43,217 nt of DNA, taken from assembly GCF_022402485.1 (NCBI RefSeq), contig NZ_JAKRSA010000003.1:1-43217 (forward strand), written 5' to 3'. This document shows, piece by piece, positions 8,381 through 16,643 of this stretch. Under the pieces are notes generated by a model that saw only the letters and a list, made by a program, of their open reading frames with translations, made no database searches and was not told the DNA's origin. Within the stretch, counting starts at the first letter, position 1, and the number at the start of each line of letters is the position of its first letter. This DNA comes from Phenylobacterium sp. GTDB lineage: Bacteria; Pseudomonadota; Alphaproteobacteria; Caulobacterales; Caulobacteraceae. The position numbers and the translations under genes are program-made.

Positions 8381-10435
8381 ATGTTGAAACAGGCTCACCT
8401 GTGCGCGGCCGCGCTCGCTCCACTCATTCTGGCCTGCCCTGCGGCCGCCCAGACGGTCCAGACCGGACCGGAAGATGGCCATGAGGTCGGTGAAATCGTG
8501 GTGGTGGGGGCCCTGACAGACGTGGTCGTGTCCCGTCCTGAGCTGCAAAGCACCCAGGCCAACGATCTGCAGGATATCTTCCGCCGCACCCCGTCGGTCG
8601 CCGTGGGGGGTTCTATCGGCCTGGCCCAGAAGATCTATGTGCGGGGTCTTGAGGACTCGCTTCTCAACATCACGGTGGACGGCGCGCCCCAGGGCGGCAC
8701 GCTCTTTCACCACATTGGCCGGGTCTCCATCGAACCTGAACTGCTGGAGACCGTCGAGCTTCAGACCGGCGCTGGCGAGGCCACCTCTGGTTTTGGGGCC
8801 ATCGGCGGGGCCATCCGCTTCCGCACCCGCGATCCGGTAAGCCTGCTGGACCATGACCAGCGGTTCGGCGCCATCGCCAAGGCCGGCTGGTTCTCCAATG
8901 ACGGTCAGAAGTTCAGCCTGACGGGCTATGGCCGATTGACCGGCGATGTCGGGGTGATGGCGTCCTTCGTCCAGGTCGACCGCGAGGCCATGCAGGACGG
9001 CGACGGGGTTGAGATGCGGGGAACCGCAGCCGAACAGCAATTGGGCTTCATCAAGATCGGCGGCGAGCTCGGAGGCGGTCATCGCTTCGCAGTCAGCTAC
9101 GAGCAGCGCGAGGAGACCGGGGCCTTCGGCCAGCGGCCAAACTGGCCGGTCCGGGCCAATGACCGGCTGTTTCCAGCCGAGGCCGAGCGTCGGACAGCCG
9201 TAGCCAACTATGGTTTTGCCTCGGGCCAGGGCTGGGACCTGGAGGCCACCGGCTACCTGACCCGCACCGACTTCAAACAAGATCGCTTCGATCGCTGGGG
9301 GCTCTACGGGGCCGAGATCGAGTCCCGGGGTTTGGACCTGCGCGGCAGATTCGCGCTGGGCGATCACCGCCTGACCGCCGGCGTCGAGCACCGCCGTGAT
9401 ACGGTCATAAGCCAGTATCTCGGGAACATCGCCCAATGGGGCCCATGGACCTGGAACCCGGCCGTCAGCCGGTTTGAGGAAAGGGGCCAGCTGACGGGAT
9501 TCTACGCCCAGAACCTGTGGCGCCCCTCAGGGGCCCTGACCGTCAGCTTCGGCGCGCGTTATGACGACTATGAGCTGGAGCAGCAGACCTATGGCGGGCG
9601 CACAGCCAGTAACGGTTTCAGTTTCAATGCCGGTCTGAACTACGAGGTCCTCGACGGACTGACCCTGAATATCGGCTATGCCGAGGCCTTCCGGGGCAAG
9701 GAGATCGGCGACGCCTTCACCCTGGAAAGCCGTCCCGGCCGGATTTCCCTGGCACCGGGACTGCAGCCGGAAACCGTCGGCAATTTCGAGGTTGGTCTGG
9801 CCTGGACCCATGAGGGTTGGACGGCCTCGGCGGTCTATTTCGACATGACCATAGACGATGTGATCCTCGACCAGCTCGGCGCGGGGCCCGCCCCCCAGGC
9901 TTCGACCTATTACGAGAACGTCGGGCGCTACGAGTCGGACGGCGTGGAACTTCGAGTGGGCTATGCCAACGGCCCCTGGACCCTGGACGCCTATTACAAC
10001 AGCTACGACGCCCTGCTGAACGGACGCCAGATCGAAGGCTATGAGGAAATCGCCCTGGGCAACTCCATGGGCGACAGCATCAACCTGACCGCCAGCTTCG
10101 ACCCCTCCGATCGGCTGGGTTTCCAGGCCAGCCTGACCCGCTACAGCGATCTCAATGACATCGAGGTCCTCTATCGGGAGGTCCAGCTGGGCTATATCGC
10201 CAAGACCCAGCGGGTGGATAAGCCGGGCTATGCTGTCGTTGATCTGTTCGCCCGCTGGGTTCCCTTCGAGGACCGGAACATCGAACTCCTGGGGGCGATC
10301 TATAACCTCTTTGACGAGACCTATCGCGCCCACGCCAGCGTCGCCGATTACAGCGCCATCCCGGGATATGAGATCGTCCGGGGTTTGAATGAAGCCGGTC
10401 GCAATGTGAGGCTTACCGCCTCCTATCGCTTCTGA
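8381..10435 (+). CDS. TonB-dependent outer-membrane receptor, probably iron or heme/siderophore
   Basis: A 684-residue outer-membrane protein. A signal peptide ends near A-A-A-Q (about residue 24). A plug domain follows with V-R-G-L, the D-G-A-P-Q motif and G-A-I-G-G-A-I-R-F, then a 22-strand-type barrel ending in the aromatic C-terminal S-Y-R-F needed for Bam-dependent insertion. E-I-V-V-V near residue 40 is the TonB-box-like element. ATG at 8381 has GAGGG (8371-8375) at 5-nt spacing. The upstream Fur-like box and the downstream PepSY gene (1-nt TGATG overlap) point to uptake of ferric siderophore or heme. The ligand cannot be read from sequence; the final N-E-A-G-R-N segment recalls receptors of the heme/hemoglobin branch, which is weak support. 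Confidence 0.93.
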   Translation: MLKQAHLCAAALAPLILACPAAAQTVQTGPEDGHEVGEIVVVGALTDVVVSRPELQSTQANDLQDIFRRTPSVAVGGSIGLAQKIYVRGLEDSLLNITVDGAPQGGTLFHHIGRVSIEPELLETVELQTGAGEATSGFGAIGGAIRFRTRDPVSLLDHDQRFGAIAKAGWFSNDGQKFSLTGYGRLTGDVGVMASFVQVDREAMQDGDGVEMRGTAAEQQLGFIKIGGELGGGHRFAVSYEQREETGAFGQRPNWPVRANDRLFPAEAERRTAVANYGFASGQGWDLEATGYLTRTDFKQDRFDRWGLYGAEIESRGLDLRGRFALGDHRLTAGVEHRRDTVISQYLGNIAQWGPWTWNPAVSRFEERGQLTGFYAQNLWRPSGALTVSFGARYDDYELEQQTYGGRTASNGFSFNAGLNYEVLDGLTLNIGYAEAFRGKEIGDAFTLESRPGRISLAPGLQPETVGNFEVGLAWTHEGWTASAVYFDMTIDDVILDQLGAGPAPQASTYYENVGRYESDGVELRVGYANGPWTLDAYYNSYDALLNGRQIEGYEEIALGNSMGDSINLTASFDPSDRLGFQASLTRYSDLNDIEVLYREVQLGYIAKTQRVDKPGYAVVDLFARWVPFEDRNIELLGAIYNLFDETYRAHASVADYSAIPGYEIVRGLNEAGRNVRLTASYRF

Positions 10436-11544
10436 TGAAGGCGAGCCGGCGGGCGCTTCGGCTGTGGCATCGGTGGTTTGGTCTGGCGGCCGGGCTCTGG
10501 ATTCTGCTGCTGGCGGTCACCGGCTCGGCCATCACCTATTATGACGAGCTCGACACCGTACTGAATGGTGAACTTCGACGCGTGGCGGCGGTGGGAACAC
10601 CGGTAGAGGCTCCGGTCACCACAGCTCTGGCCGGAGCCGGGGCGATGCTTCCAGGCTTTCAAGCCCGTCATATTGACCTGCCCGACCATCCCCAGGAGAC
10701 CCTCTGGCTGATCGGCTCGGCCGTGGTCGATGGGCAGCCGACCGGGGTCCAGGTCTTTGCCCATCCGCAGACCGGAGCGGTGGTGGGCTGGCGCAGGAGC
10801 GGTGTCTGGTCCCTGGATCGCCGCTACCTGCCCGACCTGCTCTATGGCCTGCATGTAGACCTGCTGGTCGCCCCTTGGGTGACGACGGTGTTCGGTTTCA
10901 TCAGCCTGCTCTGGCTGATCGACCACGGACTGGCCCTGGCCCTGGCGGTGCCCAAGCTCGCTCTTTGGCGCGACGCCCTCGGCGTGAAAGGCCGGCCGGG
11001 CAGCCTGCGCCGGCTGTTCGACTGGCACCGGGCACCTGGGCTTTGGGCCTGGCCGGTGACCTTTGTGCTGGCGCTCACCGGCGTAACCCTGGCCTGGCCC
11101 GACCTCAGCCGTGACGCCGTGCGGTCCTTGGCACCCGTTTCTGAACGCCTGGAGTTCAGCCTGCCAGACCGCACCGTCGAGGCCACCTTGTCCATCGATC
11201 AGGCCATGGCCAGGGTGGCGCCGGCCGATCAGATCGACAGCCTGCGGCCCCTACCCGACAAGGGGGTCTACGCTATCCGGACCTTCGATCCCCGCGACCT
11301 GGACGATCAGGGCCGTCAGTGGACCTATATGGACATGGAAACCGGAGCGGTCATCGGGCGACGGCATGATCTTGGCGAGGGACCGGGAGACGCCTTTTTT
11401 GCCTGGCAGTACCCGCTGCACTCGGGCCAGGCCTTTGGCGAGTTTGGCAGGGCCCTGGTCTTCCTGGGCGGTCTGGTCACCGCCGCCCTATCGGTTACAG
11501 GACTGATGCTCTGGCTCAGGCGCGGGAGGCCCTTGGCCCGCTGA
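10435..11544 (+). CDS. PepSY-domain inner-membrane protein, ferrisiderophore-reductase-like
   Basis: A 369-residue PepSY_TM protein with four membrane segments: about 14-36 (F-G-L-A-A-G-L-W-I-L-L-L-A-V-T-G-S), about 145-170, about 205-222, and about 340-362 before a short basic tail. Periplasmic loops lie between helices 1-2 and 3-4. The W-H-R-W and H-V-D-L segments are typical histidine-bearing membrane edges of this family, in which some members (FpvG-like) help reduce ferric iron released from siderophores. Its ATG overlaps the receptor stop by one nucleotide, so the two are translated as a unit. It ends 9 nt before the convergent phosphoribosyltransferase gene. Reductase function is inferred from family and context. 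Confidence 0.88.
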   Translation: MKASRRALRLWHRWFGLAAGLWILLLAVTGSAITYYDELDTVLNGELRRVAAVGTPVEAPVTTALAGAGAMLPGFQARHIDLPDHPQETLWLIGSAVVDGQPTGVQVFAHPQTGAVVGWRRSGVWSLDRRYLPDLLYGLHVDLLVAPWVTTVFGFISLLWLIDHGLALALAVPKLALWRDALGVKGRPGSLRRLFDWHRAPGLWAWPVTFVLALTGVTLAWPDLSRDAVRSLAPVSERLEFSLPDRTVEATLSIDQAMARVAPADQIDSLRPLPDKGVYAIRTFDPRDLDDQGRQWTYMDMETGAVIGRRHDLGEGPGDAFFAWQYPLHSGQAFGEFGRALVFLGGLVTAALSVTGLMLWLRRGRPLAR

Positions 11545-11553
11545 CGTCCAGAG

Positions 11554-12081
11554 TCAGTCCATGGCCCCGACATAGGGCAGGCCCCGGTACTGACCGGCTG
11601 AATCCATACCATAGCCGACCAGAAAACGCGGCGGGGCGGTCCAGGCGACGAAGTCCGGCTCGATGGCCCTGGGTGTCGGCCAGGGCTTGGTAGCGAAGAC
11701 GCAGGTCAACACCTCTGAGGCACCAGAATCCCGGACCAGACGGGCGGCTTCACTCAGGGACAGACCGGTGTCGATCACATCATCGATGATTAAAGCCCGG
11801 CGACCCTCCAGCGGACGCTGAAGATCGGCGCGGACCTCACACCGGCCAAGGCTGGCCCTGGCGTCCCCGTAGGAGGCCAGCCACAGGGCGTCGAAACGGA
11901 CATGACGGCCCGCCCGAGCCAGGGCGCGGGTCAGGTCGGCGCAGAACCACAGCCCGCCGGTCAGCAGACAGATGGCGACGGTGTCGTCGTCGATGCGGGG
12001 GGCAATATCCTGGGCCAGGGCCTCGACCCGCCGGGCAACCTCGGCTTCATCCAGTAGAACTGCGATGACCGGGTCACTCAT
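11554..12081 (-). CDS. hpt: Purine (hypoxanthine-type) phosphoribosyltransferase
   Basis: A 175-residue type I phosphoribosyltransferase. The PRPP loop is in L-I-I-D-D-V-I-D-T-G-L-S-L (about 98-110), the P-P-i loop is near L-L-T-G-G-L-W, and the C-terminal hood region carries W-T-A-P-P-R-F-L-V-G-Y-G-M-D, typical of hypoxanthine phosphoribosyltransferases, including the purine-stacking aromatic. It should salvage hypoxanthine or guanine to IMP or GMP. ATG at 12081 lies inside the 3' end of the upstream zinc-ribbon gene (8-nt overlap ATGAGTGA), arguing for coupled translation. The frame is open further upstream but only inside that other gene. Purine specificity is inferred; a xanthine-preferring enzyme is possible. 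Confidence 0.88.
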   Translation of the reverse strand: MSDPVIAVLLDEAEVARRVEALAQDIAPRIDDDTVAICLLTGGLWFCADLTRALARAGRHVRFDALWLASYGDARASLGRCEVRADLQRPLEGRRALIIDDVIDTGLSLSEAARLVRDSGASEVLTCVFATKPWPTPRAIEPDFVAWTAPPRFLVGYGMDSAGQYRGLPYVGAMD

Positions 12082-12952
12082 CCAGCGGCGCCTCTGTGGG
12101 GGGTTCCGCCAGCGGCACAGCCTCCCGTACCGGTGGCCGGGCAACTTCGGGGGGACTGGCGTCTGCGGCCCCGCGCAGGTCAAGGGTCTCAGCCGGTGCC
12201 TTCGGGGCCTCTGCGGCGGCCTTAAGCTCCGCAAAGGTGATTTCCAGGTCCGCAGCCGACCCCGGAGGATCGATCAGGGCGATGGCGAAGTGGCGCGTTT
12301 CGCCGGGCGGGATCACCGGATCGGCGGCACGGGCGATCTTGGTGGCCACGGCGGCACCGCTCTTGTCCAGCAGGCGAATCTGCAGCGGCGGGGCAGTGAT
12401 CGTGCGATCCTCGACATTGCGAATCATGCCCGAAATGGACAGGGCCGCGTGACCATCCTGAAGGGCGGGCTCGAACGCTACGCCTTCTATGGCCAGGCCA
12501 ACACTGTTCACAGGCAGGCCAACGCTGGCAAAGGCGCCCGCCGCGCTGGGCCACAGGCGCACCACATCGACCCGGAACACGACGGCGATCACCAGCATCA
12601 GGGCCAGGGCCGCCGACATGCCGGCCCAGACGACGCCCGTGGCGGCTGCCTCGCGCAGGCGGCGCGAATCATCAGCCTTGGCCCTGAAGGCGCGAGGCAG
12701 GGCTTCGCCGGCCCGGCCAGTGGGCTCGGCCTCCTGGGCGGGGGCAACATCGAGTGTGGGTTGATCGACCGACACAAGGGGGGTATCGGCGAGCGGAGGG
12801 CTCGCCACCGGGGGTTCCGGTTCGGCCGGCTCCTCGCGGCGGGCCGTCCACCGGTTTCCACAGCTCGCGCACTTCACGACGCGCCCTTGTTCAGGGATCT
12901 TTGCGTCGTCCACGAAATAGCTGGTGGAGCAGTCTGGACAGGTCAGTATCAT
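12074..12952 (-). CDS. Zinc-ribbon membrane protein (MJ0042 finger plus DUF3426-like)
   Basis: A 292-residue protein that starts with a zinc-finger motif, C5-P-D-C8 and C28-A-S-C31, matching the MJ0042 family finger. A Pro/Glu-rich linker follows, then one transmembrane helix (about 104-126) and a C-terminal domain of about 150 residues. That domain carries S-I-S-G-M-I-R-N-V and R-H-F-A-I-A-L segments typical of DUF3426, an Ig-like periplasmic fold. The N-terminus is therefore cytoplasmic and the C-terminal domain periplasmic. In alphaproteobacteria this gene is often next to ftsE; here it is divergent from ftsE, with 56 nt between starts. The role is unknown; a link to division or envelope work is inferred only from the neighbourhood. 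Confidence 0.85.
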   Translation of the reverse strand: MILTCPDCSTSYFVDDAKIPEQGRVVKCASCGNRWTARREEPAEPEPPVASPPLADTPLVSVDQPTLDVAPAQEAEPTGRAGEALPRAFRAKADDSRRLREAAATGVVWAGMSAALALMLVIAVVFRVDVVRLWPSAAGAFASVGLPVNSVGLAIEGVAFEPALQDGHAALSISGMIRNVEDRTITAPPLQIRLLDKSGAAVATKIARAADPVIPPGETRHFAIALIDPPGSAADLEITFAELKAAAEAPKAPAETLDLRGAADASPPEVARPPVREAVPLAEPPTEAPLDE

Positions 12953-13008
12953 GGCCGCTGTATCGGACCCTCCAGCCCACCGTATCGAGGTCGCCGATTC
13001 CGGTCTCC

Positions 13009-13740
13009 ATGTCCAGAAACCTGAACGCCGCAGAGCCGACCGAAGCCTGGGACGCCGTCGTGCGTTTCGACGACGTGTCCATGCGCTACGGGCGCGAACC
13101 TGAGACGCTTAAAGACCTTACCTTCTCCTTGCCTCAAGGGTCTTTCCATTTCGTCACCGGCCCATCGGGTGCGGGCAAGACCTCGCTGCTGAAGCTGATC
13201 TATCTGGCCGCCCAGCCCTCAAAGGGTCTGCTGCACCTTTTTGGCCAGGACGTGGCGAAGGCCCCGGCCGATGTGCGCCCCTTTTTGCGCCGGCGGATCG
13301 GCGTGGTGTTTCAGGAGTTTCGCCTGCTCGATCATTTGAGCGCCTTCGACAACGCAGCGGTGCCGCTGCGAATCGCCGGGCAGAAACCCGACACTTACCG
13401 CCAGGATGTGGCCGAGCTTCTCACCTGGGTTGGCCTGAAGGACAGGATGCACGTCCTGCCCCCGACCCTGGCCGGCGGCGAGAAGCAGCGGCTGGCCATC
13501 GCCCGCGCCGTCGTCGGTCGCCCCGACATCCTGCTCGCCGATGAACCCACGGGGAATGTGGATCACGAGATGGGCTTGCGTATCCTGCGCCTGTTCCTGG
13601 AACTCAACCGGCTGGGCACCACAGTTCTGATCGCAACCCACGACCAGGACCTGGTGGCCCGTTCGGGTATGCCTGTTCTGCATCTGGAGGACGGGCGACT
13701 GACCCATATGGGACCGTTTTCACCCGGAGGAAGGTCATGA
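13009..13740 (+). CDS. ftsE: Cell-division ATP-binding protein FtsE
   Basis: A 243-residue ABC ATPase that pairs with FtsX to control peptidoglycan hydrolysis at the division site. Walker A is G-P-S-G-A-G-K-T (51-58), the Q-loop is V-V-F-Q-E-F-R, the signature is L-A-G-G-E-K-Q-R (154-161), Walker B is I-L-L-A-D-E-P (174-180) and the switch histidine is in I-A-T-H-D (H211). The signature reads L-A-G-G-E-K instead of the usual L-S-G-G-E-Q: a Ser-to-Ala and a Gln-to-Lys change. The frame extends upstream, but ATG at 13009 begins the conserved domain and keeps clear of the divergent zinc-ribbon gene. It overlaps ftsX by 4 nt (ATGA). Confidence 0.95.
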   Translation: MSRNLNAAEPTEAWDAVVRFDDVSMRYGREPETLKDLTFSLPQGSFHFVTGPSGAGKTSLLKLIYLAAQPSKGLLHLFGQDVAKAPADVRPFLRRRIGVVFQEFRLLDHLSAFDNAAVPLRIAGQKPDTYRQDVAELLTWVGLKDRMHVLPPTLAGGEKQRLAIARAVVGRPDILLADEPTGNVDHEMGLRILRLFLELNRLGTTVLIATHDQDLVARSGMPVLHLEDGRLTHMGPFSPGGRS

Positions 13741-14645
13741 GTCGCCGTCGGGGAAGCGGGCCCCTCGACGTAGATCGCTGGCGCCCCGCGCCCTTTCTGC
13801 CAGTGCGCGACACCCGAGACAGCGCCTTGGTGTTTGTGGTGGCCGTGCTCTGCTTTCTGGCCTGCCTGACCGCGCTTGGGGTGATCGCCTCTGACCGGGC
13901 GGCCCGGGGATGGTCCCAGCAATTGAGCGGCGAAATGACTGTGATCGTTCGTCCCAAGGCCAATGAAACCCCTGACTCCGCCGCCGCCCGTACCGCCGAG
14001 ACCTTGGCCGGGGTAGCGGGCGTCGCAGAAGCCAGAGCCCTGGAGCGGGAAAAGGCCGAGGCCCTGATCACCCCCTGGCTGGGGGACGCCGTCGATCTCG
14101 CCGACCTGCCCGTGCCGCGCCTGGTGGCGGTGGTCCTTGACCGGGACGCGCCGGCAACGGCCGAGAGTCTCAGGCGGGCCTTGCAGGCCAGGGGCCTGGA
14201 CGCCGTGGTGGACGACCACACCACCTGGCTGGCCGACATTCAGCGGGGCGCGGCCATCGCCCGTTGGGTGGGACTGGGTGTCTTTCTGTTGATCGCCTCG
14301 GCAGCAGCGGCCGTGGTCGCCTTTGCGACCCGCGCAGGCCTCGCCGCCCGGCGCGAGGTGGTGGAACTGTTACACCTGACAGGCGCCGAAGATGTCTTCA
14401 TCGCCCGCCTGTTCCAGGTCCGGTTCGCTCAGATGGCTGCCGGTGCCGGGCTGGTGGGTGCCGGCACAGCCGCCGCCCTTGGTGCAGCTATGCGGTTGGG
14501 CGGCGGTGGCCAAGGCCTGACCCCGGTTCTGCCGGTCGCTTGGAGTGATCTGCTGGCTGTTCTACCCTGTCCCCTGGCGGCGGCTCTGGTGGCGGCAGTG
14601 GCGGCGCGGATGACCGCCGCCAGCCTGATTCGCGAGCTGTCCTGA
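13737..14645 (+). CDS. ftsX: Cell-division permease-like protein FtsX
   Basis: A 302-residue integral membrane protein with the FtsX layout: a cytoplasmic N-terminus, helix 1 (about 30-51), a periplasmic domain of about 125 residues (M-T-V-I-V-R-P...) that contacts a hydrolase activator, then three more helices (about 180-200, 225-250, 270-292). The N-terminal cytoplasmic extension is proline/arginine-rich. With FtsE it forms the FtsEX complex. The start overlaps ftsE as ATGA. The downstream ydcF-like gene begins 11 nt after its stop, so this is one operon of envelope functions. FtsX is poorly conserved in sequence, and the call rests on topology and the ftsE partner. Confidence 0.93.
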   Translation: MSRRRGSGPLDVDRWRPAPFLPVRDTRDSALVFVVAVLCFLACLTALGVIASDRAARGWSQQLSGEMTVIVRPKANETPDSAAARTAETLAGVAGVAEARALEREKAEALITPWLGDAVDLADLPVPRLVAVVLDRDAPATAESLRRALQARGLDAVVDDHTTWLADIQRGAAIARWVGLGVFLLIASAAAAVVAFATRAGLAARREVVELLHLTGAEDVFIARLFQVRFAQMAAGAGLVGAGTAAALGAAMRLGGGGQGLTPVLPVAWSDLLAVLPCPLAAALVAAVAARMTAASLIRELS

Positions 14646-14656
14646 ACGGGGGCCCC

Positions 14657-15283
14657 ATGAAAACGCTCGCCCTGATCCTAGTCGCCGCCCTCATCTGGGC
14701 CGCTGGCCTGCTGGCCTTCGCCACCCGGGTGGAGCACTCGACTCCAGCTACGAATCCCCAGGTGGCCGATGGAATCGTCGCCCTGACGGGGGCCGGCTCC
14801 AGCGAGCGGATCGCGGCTGGCATCAAGCTGCTGGAAGCTGGCAAGGCCGACCGGATGCTGGTCTCCGGGGTCAATCGAGAGGTTAGCCGGGCCGATATCC
14901 GGCAGTTGAGCCGAGCGGCCCAGCGGCTCTATGACTGCTGCGTCGATCTGGGCTTCGAAGCGGCCGATACCTTTGGCAACGCTCAGGAGACGGCGGGCTG
15001 GGTGAGGGCCCGACGCTATGACAGCCTGATTGTGGTCACCGCCGACTACCATATGCCTCGCGCGATGCTGGAGCTCGGCTCAGCCCTGCCTGGCATCACC
15101 CTGCAGGCTCATCCCGTGGCCACGCCGGGTCTCGACGCTCGCCGCTGGTGGCGGACCCCCAGCGGCACCCGGCTTATGGTGACCGAGTATTCCAAGTATC
15201 TGGCCATTCTCGGCCGGGAACTGATCCTTGGCCTGGGGCCCAAGGACGAGGCACCGTCCGAGCCTGCGCCGCAGGGCCGTTGA
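14657..15283 (+). CDS. YdcF/DUF218-family envelope protein
   Basis: A 208-residue protein with one N-terminal membrane helix (about 4-23) and a DUF218 (YdcF/SanA-like) domain in the periplasm. Recognisable segments are G-I-V-A-L-T-G, L-L-E-A-G-K-A-D-R-M-L-V-S-G, N-A-Q-E-T-A-G-W and V-V-T-A-D-Y-H-M-P-R-A, the usual conserved blocks of this fold. Family members are linked to envelope barrier function, but the reaction is unsettled. The position between ftsX and plsC (11 nt after ftsX, 73 nt before plsC) is conserved in several alphaproteobacteria and supports an envelope role. ATG at 14657 follows a G-rich stretch. Confidence 0.88.
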   Translation: MKTLALILVAALIWAAGLLAFATRVEHSTPATNPQVADGIVALTGAGSSERIAAGIKLLEAGKADRMLVSGVNREVSRADIRQLSRAAQRLYDCCVDLGFEAADTFGNAQETAGWVRARRYDSLIVVTADYHMPRAMLELGSALPGITLQAHPVATPGLDARRWWRTPSGTRLMVTEYSKYLAILGRELILGLGPKDEAPSEPAPQGR

Positions 15284-15356
15284 GCTTTCAATCGCAAGCG
15301 ACGAACCTGGGACCAAAGAAAATGCAAGCCAGGACCCTACAAGAAAGAGGTTCGCC

Positions 15357-16061
15357 GTGACGGCCGTGCGCTCCCTGCTCTTTGTGGCGATCTTCTATCT
15401 GTGGTCGGCCAGCGTGGCGATCCTGATCACCCCCCTGCTCTTGGGACCCAGAGTCTGGATTCTGCGGGCGCTGGATTTCTGGAGCCGCGGCGTCATCGCC
15501 CTGCTCGGTATCTGCGACATCCGGATCGAAGTCCGTGGGCTGGAGCATGTGCCCAAGGGCAAGGCCCTGGTGGCCCCAAAGCATCAGTGCATGTTCGATG
15601 TGTTCGCCCAGTTCGCGTGGCTGCCAGACTCCTGCTTCGTCCTGAAAAAGGAGCTGATGTGGATCCCGTTCTTCGGCTGGTACGCTCAGAAGGCGCGCAT
15701 GATCGTCGTCGACCGCGAGGCCCAGGCTGCAGCCTTGAAGAAGCTGGTGCGCGATACCGAAGACCGCCTGAAGGAAGACCGGCAGCTGGTGATCTTTCCC
15801 GAAGGCACCCGGGGGGTGCCGGGTGTCCGCGGAAGCTACAAGCCCGGCATCGCGGCCCTATATCGGGAGCTGAACCTGCCGGTGCACCCCGTGGCCACCA
15901 ATTCCGGGGTTCACTGGCCCAAGCATGGCTTCCTGCGGAAACCGGGCGTCATCGTCTTTGAATATCTGGAGCCCATTCCGCCCGGTCTCAAGCGCGCCGA
16001 GTTCATGCGCACCCTGGAAGAGCGTATCGAGACAGCCTCCATGAAGCTGCTCGAGCTTTAG
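15357..16061 (+). CDS. plsC: 1-acyl-sn-glycerol-3-phosphate acyltransferase
   Basis: A 234-residue membrane acyltransferase that makes phosphatidic acid from lysophosphatidic acid. It shows acyltransferase motif I H76-x4-D81 (H-Q-C-M-F-D), F-P-E-G-T-R at 147-152 (motif III), and G-S-Y-K-P-G-I just after, with hydrophobic segments near residues 7-30 and 42-55. GTG at 15357 is chosen because AGAGG at 15346-15350 lies 6 nt upstream. The frame is open to 15228, but that part overlaps the ydcF-like gene and lacks conservation. It closes the ftsE-ftsX-ydcF-plsC run and ends 4 nt into the convergent ChaC gene. Confidence 0.93.
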   Translation: MTAVRSLLFVAIFYLWSASVAILITPLLLGPRVWILRALDFWSRGVIALLGICDIRIEVRGLEHVPKGKALVAPKHQCMFDVFAQFAWLPDSCFVLKKELMWIPFFGWYAQKARMIVVDREAQAAALKKLVRDTEDRLKEDRQLVIFPEGTRGVPGVRGSYKPGIAALYRELNLPVHPVATNSGVHWPKHGFLRKPGVIVFEYLEPIPPGLKRAEFMRTLEERIETASMKLLEL

Positions 16062-16606
16062 GTCGGCGAGCCCAGGGCCTGACGCTCCACCCGAACCAAC
16101 AGGTCCTCCATGGCGCGATCACGCACGCCAGCCTCACGCAGATGGCCCACAAGATCGCGGAGATAGTCCTCATTAGGACCTGACAGACCCACCGCACCGG
16201 TGATCAGCTCGGCCTGTCGTTCCAGGGACAGGGCACCCGCCCACTGTGGATGGCTGACATCGGAGAGAAAAACCAAGCTCTCCACCCGCCGGCCGTCGGT
16301 CAGGCGCACGGTCCGCCTGGCCTCCACATAGGTCTCGGTGGGCTGCTCGCGCTCCATGAGATAGGCATAGACCTCCGGCCAGTCGGCCTCGGCCACGAGG
16401 TAGGCTGTCCCGCGCACGGCGCCGCCGGGCGCGAGGCCCAGCACCAGGCCCGGCCGCTCATAGGTGCCCCGGTGATGGACCGAATAGATGCAGAAGGCCC
16501 GGCGGCGCCCGTGTAGAATGGCGCTCGAACGCTCGACATAGCTGAAACCCGGCCGCCACATGAGCGACCCATAGCCAAACACCCAAGCCCCGTTGCCGCC
16601 CGCCAT
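16058..16606 (-). CDS. chaC: ChaC-like gamma-glutamylcyclotransferase
   Basis: With ATG at 16606 the protein has 182-183 residues and begins close to the substrate-binding motif V-F-G-Y-G-S-L-M-W (9-17), as in short ChaC2-type enzymes. The family's Y-L-x-x-R-E segment is present as Y-L-M-E-R-E-Q followed by T-E-T-Y, carrying the likely catalytic glutamate. Family members release 5-oxoproline from glutathione, so this is probably a glutathione-specific cyclotransferase. An earlier ATG at 16645 would add 13 residues and overlap the divergent DUF2125 start. The gene is convergent with plsC (4-nt overlap) and divergent from the DUF2125 gene. Confidence 0.88.
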   Translation of the reverse strand: MAGGNGAWVFGYGSLMWRPGFSYVERSSAILHGRRRAFCIYSVHHRGTYERPGLVLGLAPGGAVRGTAYLVAEADWPEVYAYLMEREQPTETYVEARRTVRLTDGRRVESLVFLSDVSHPQWAGALSLERQAELITGAVGLSGPNEDYLRDLVGHLREAGVRDRAMEDLLVRVERQALGSPT

Positions 16607-16643
16607 GCCCGATCCGTCAGAAGAAAAGTCTGCAAAGCCGTCC

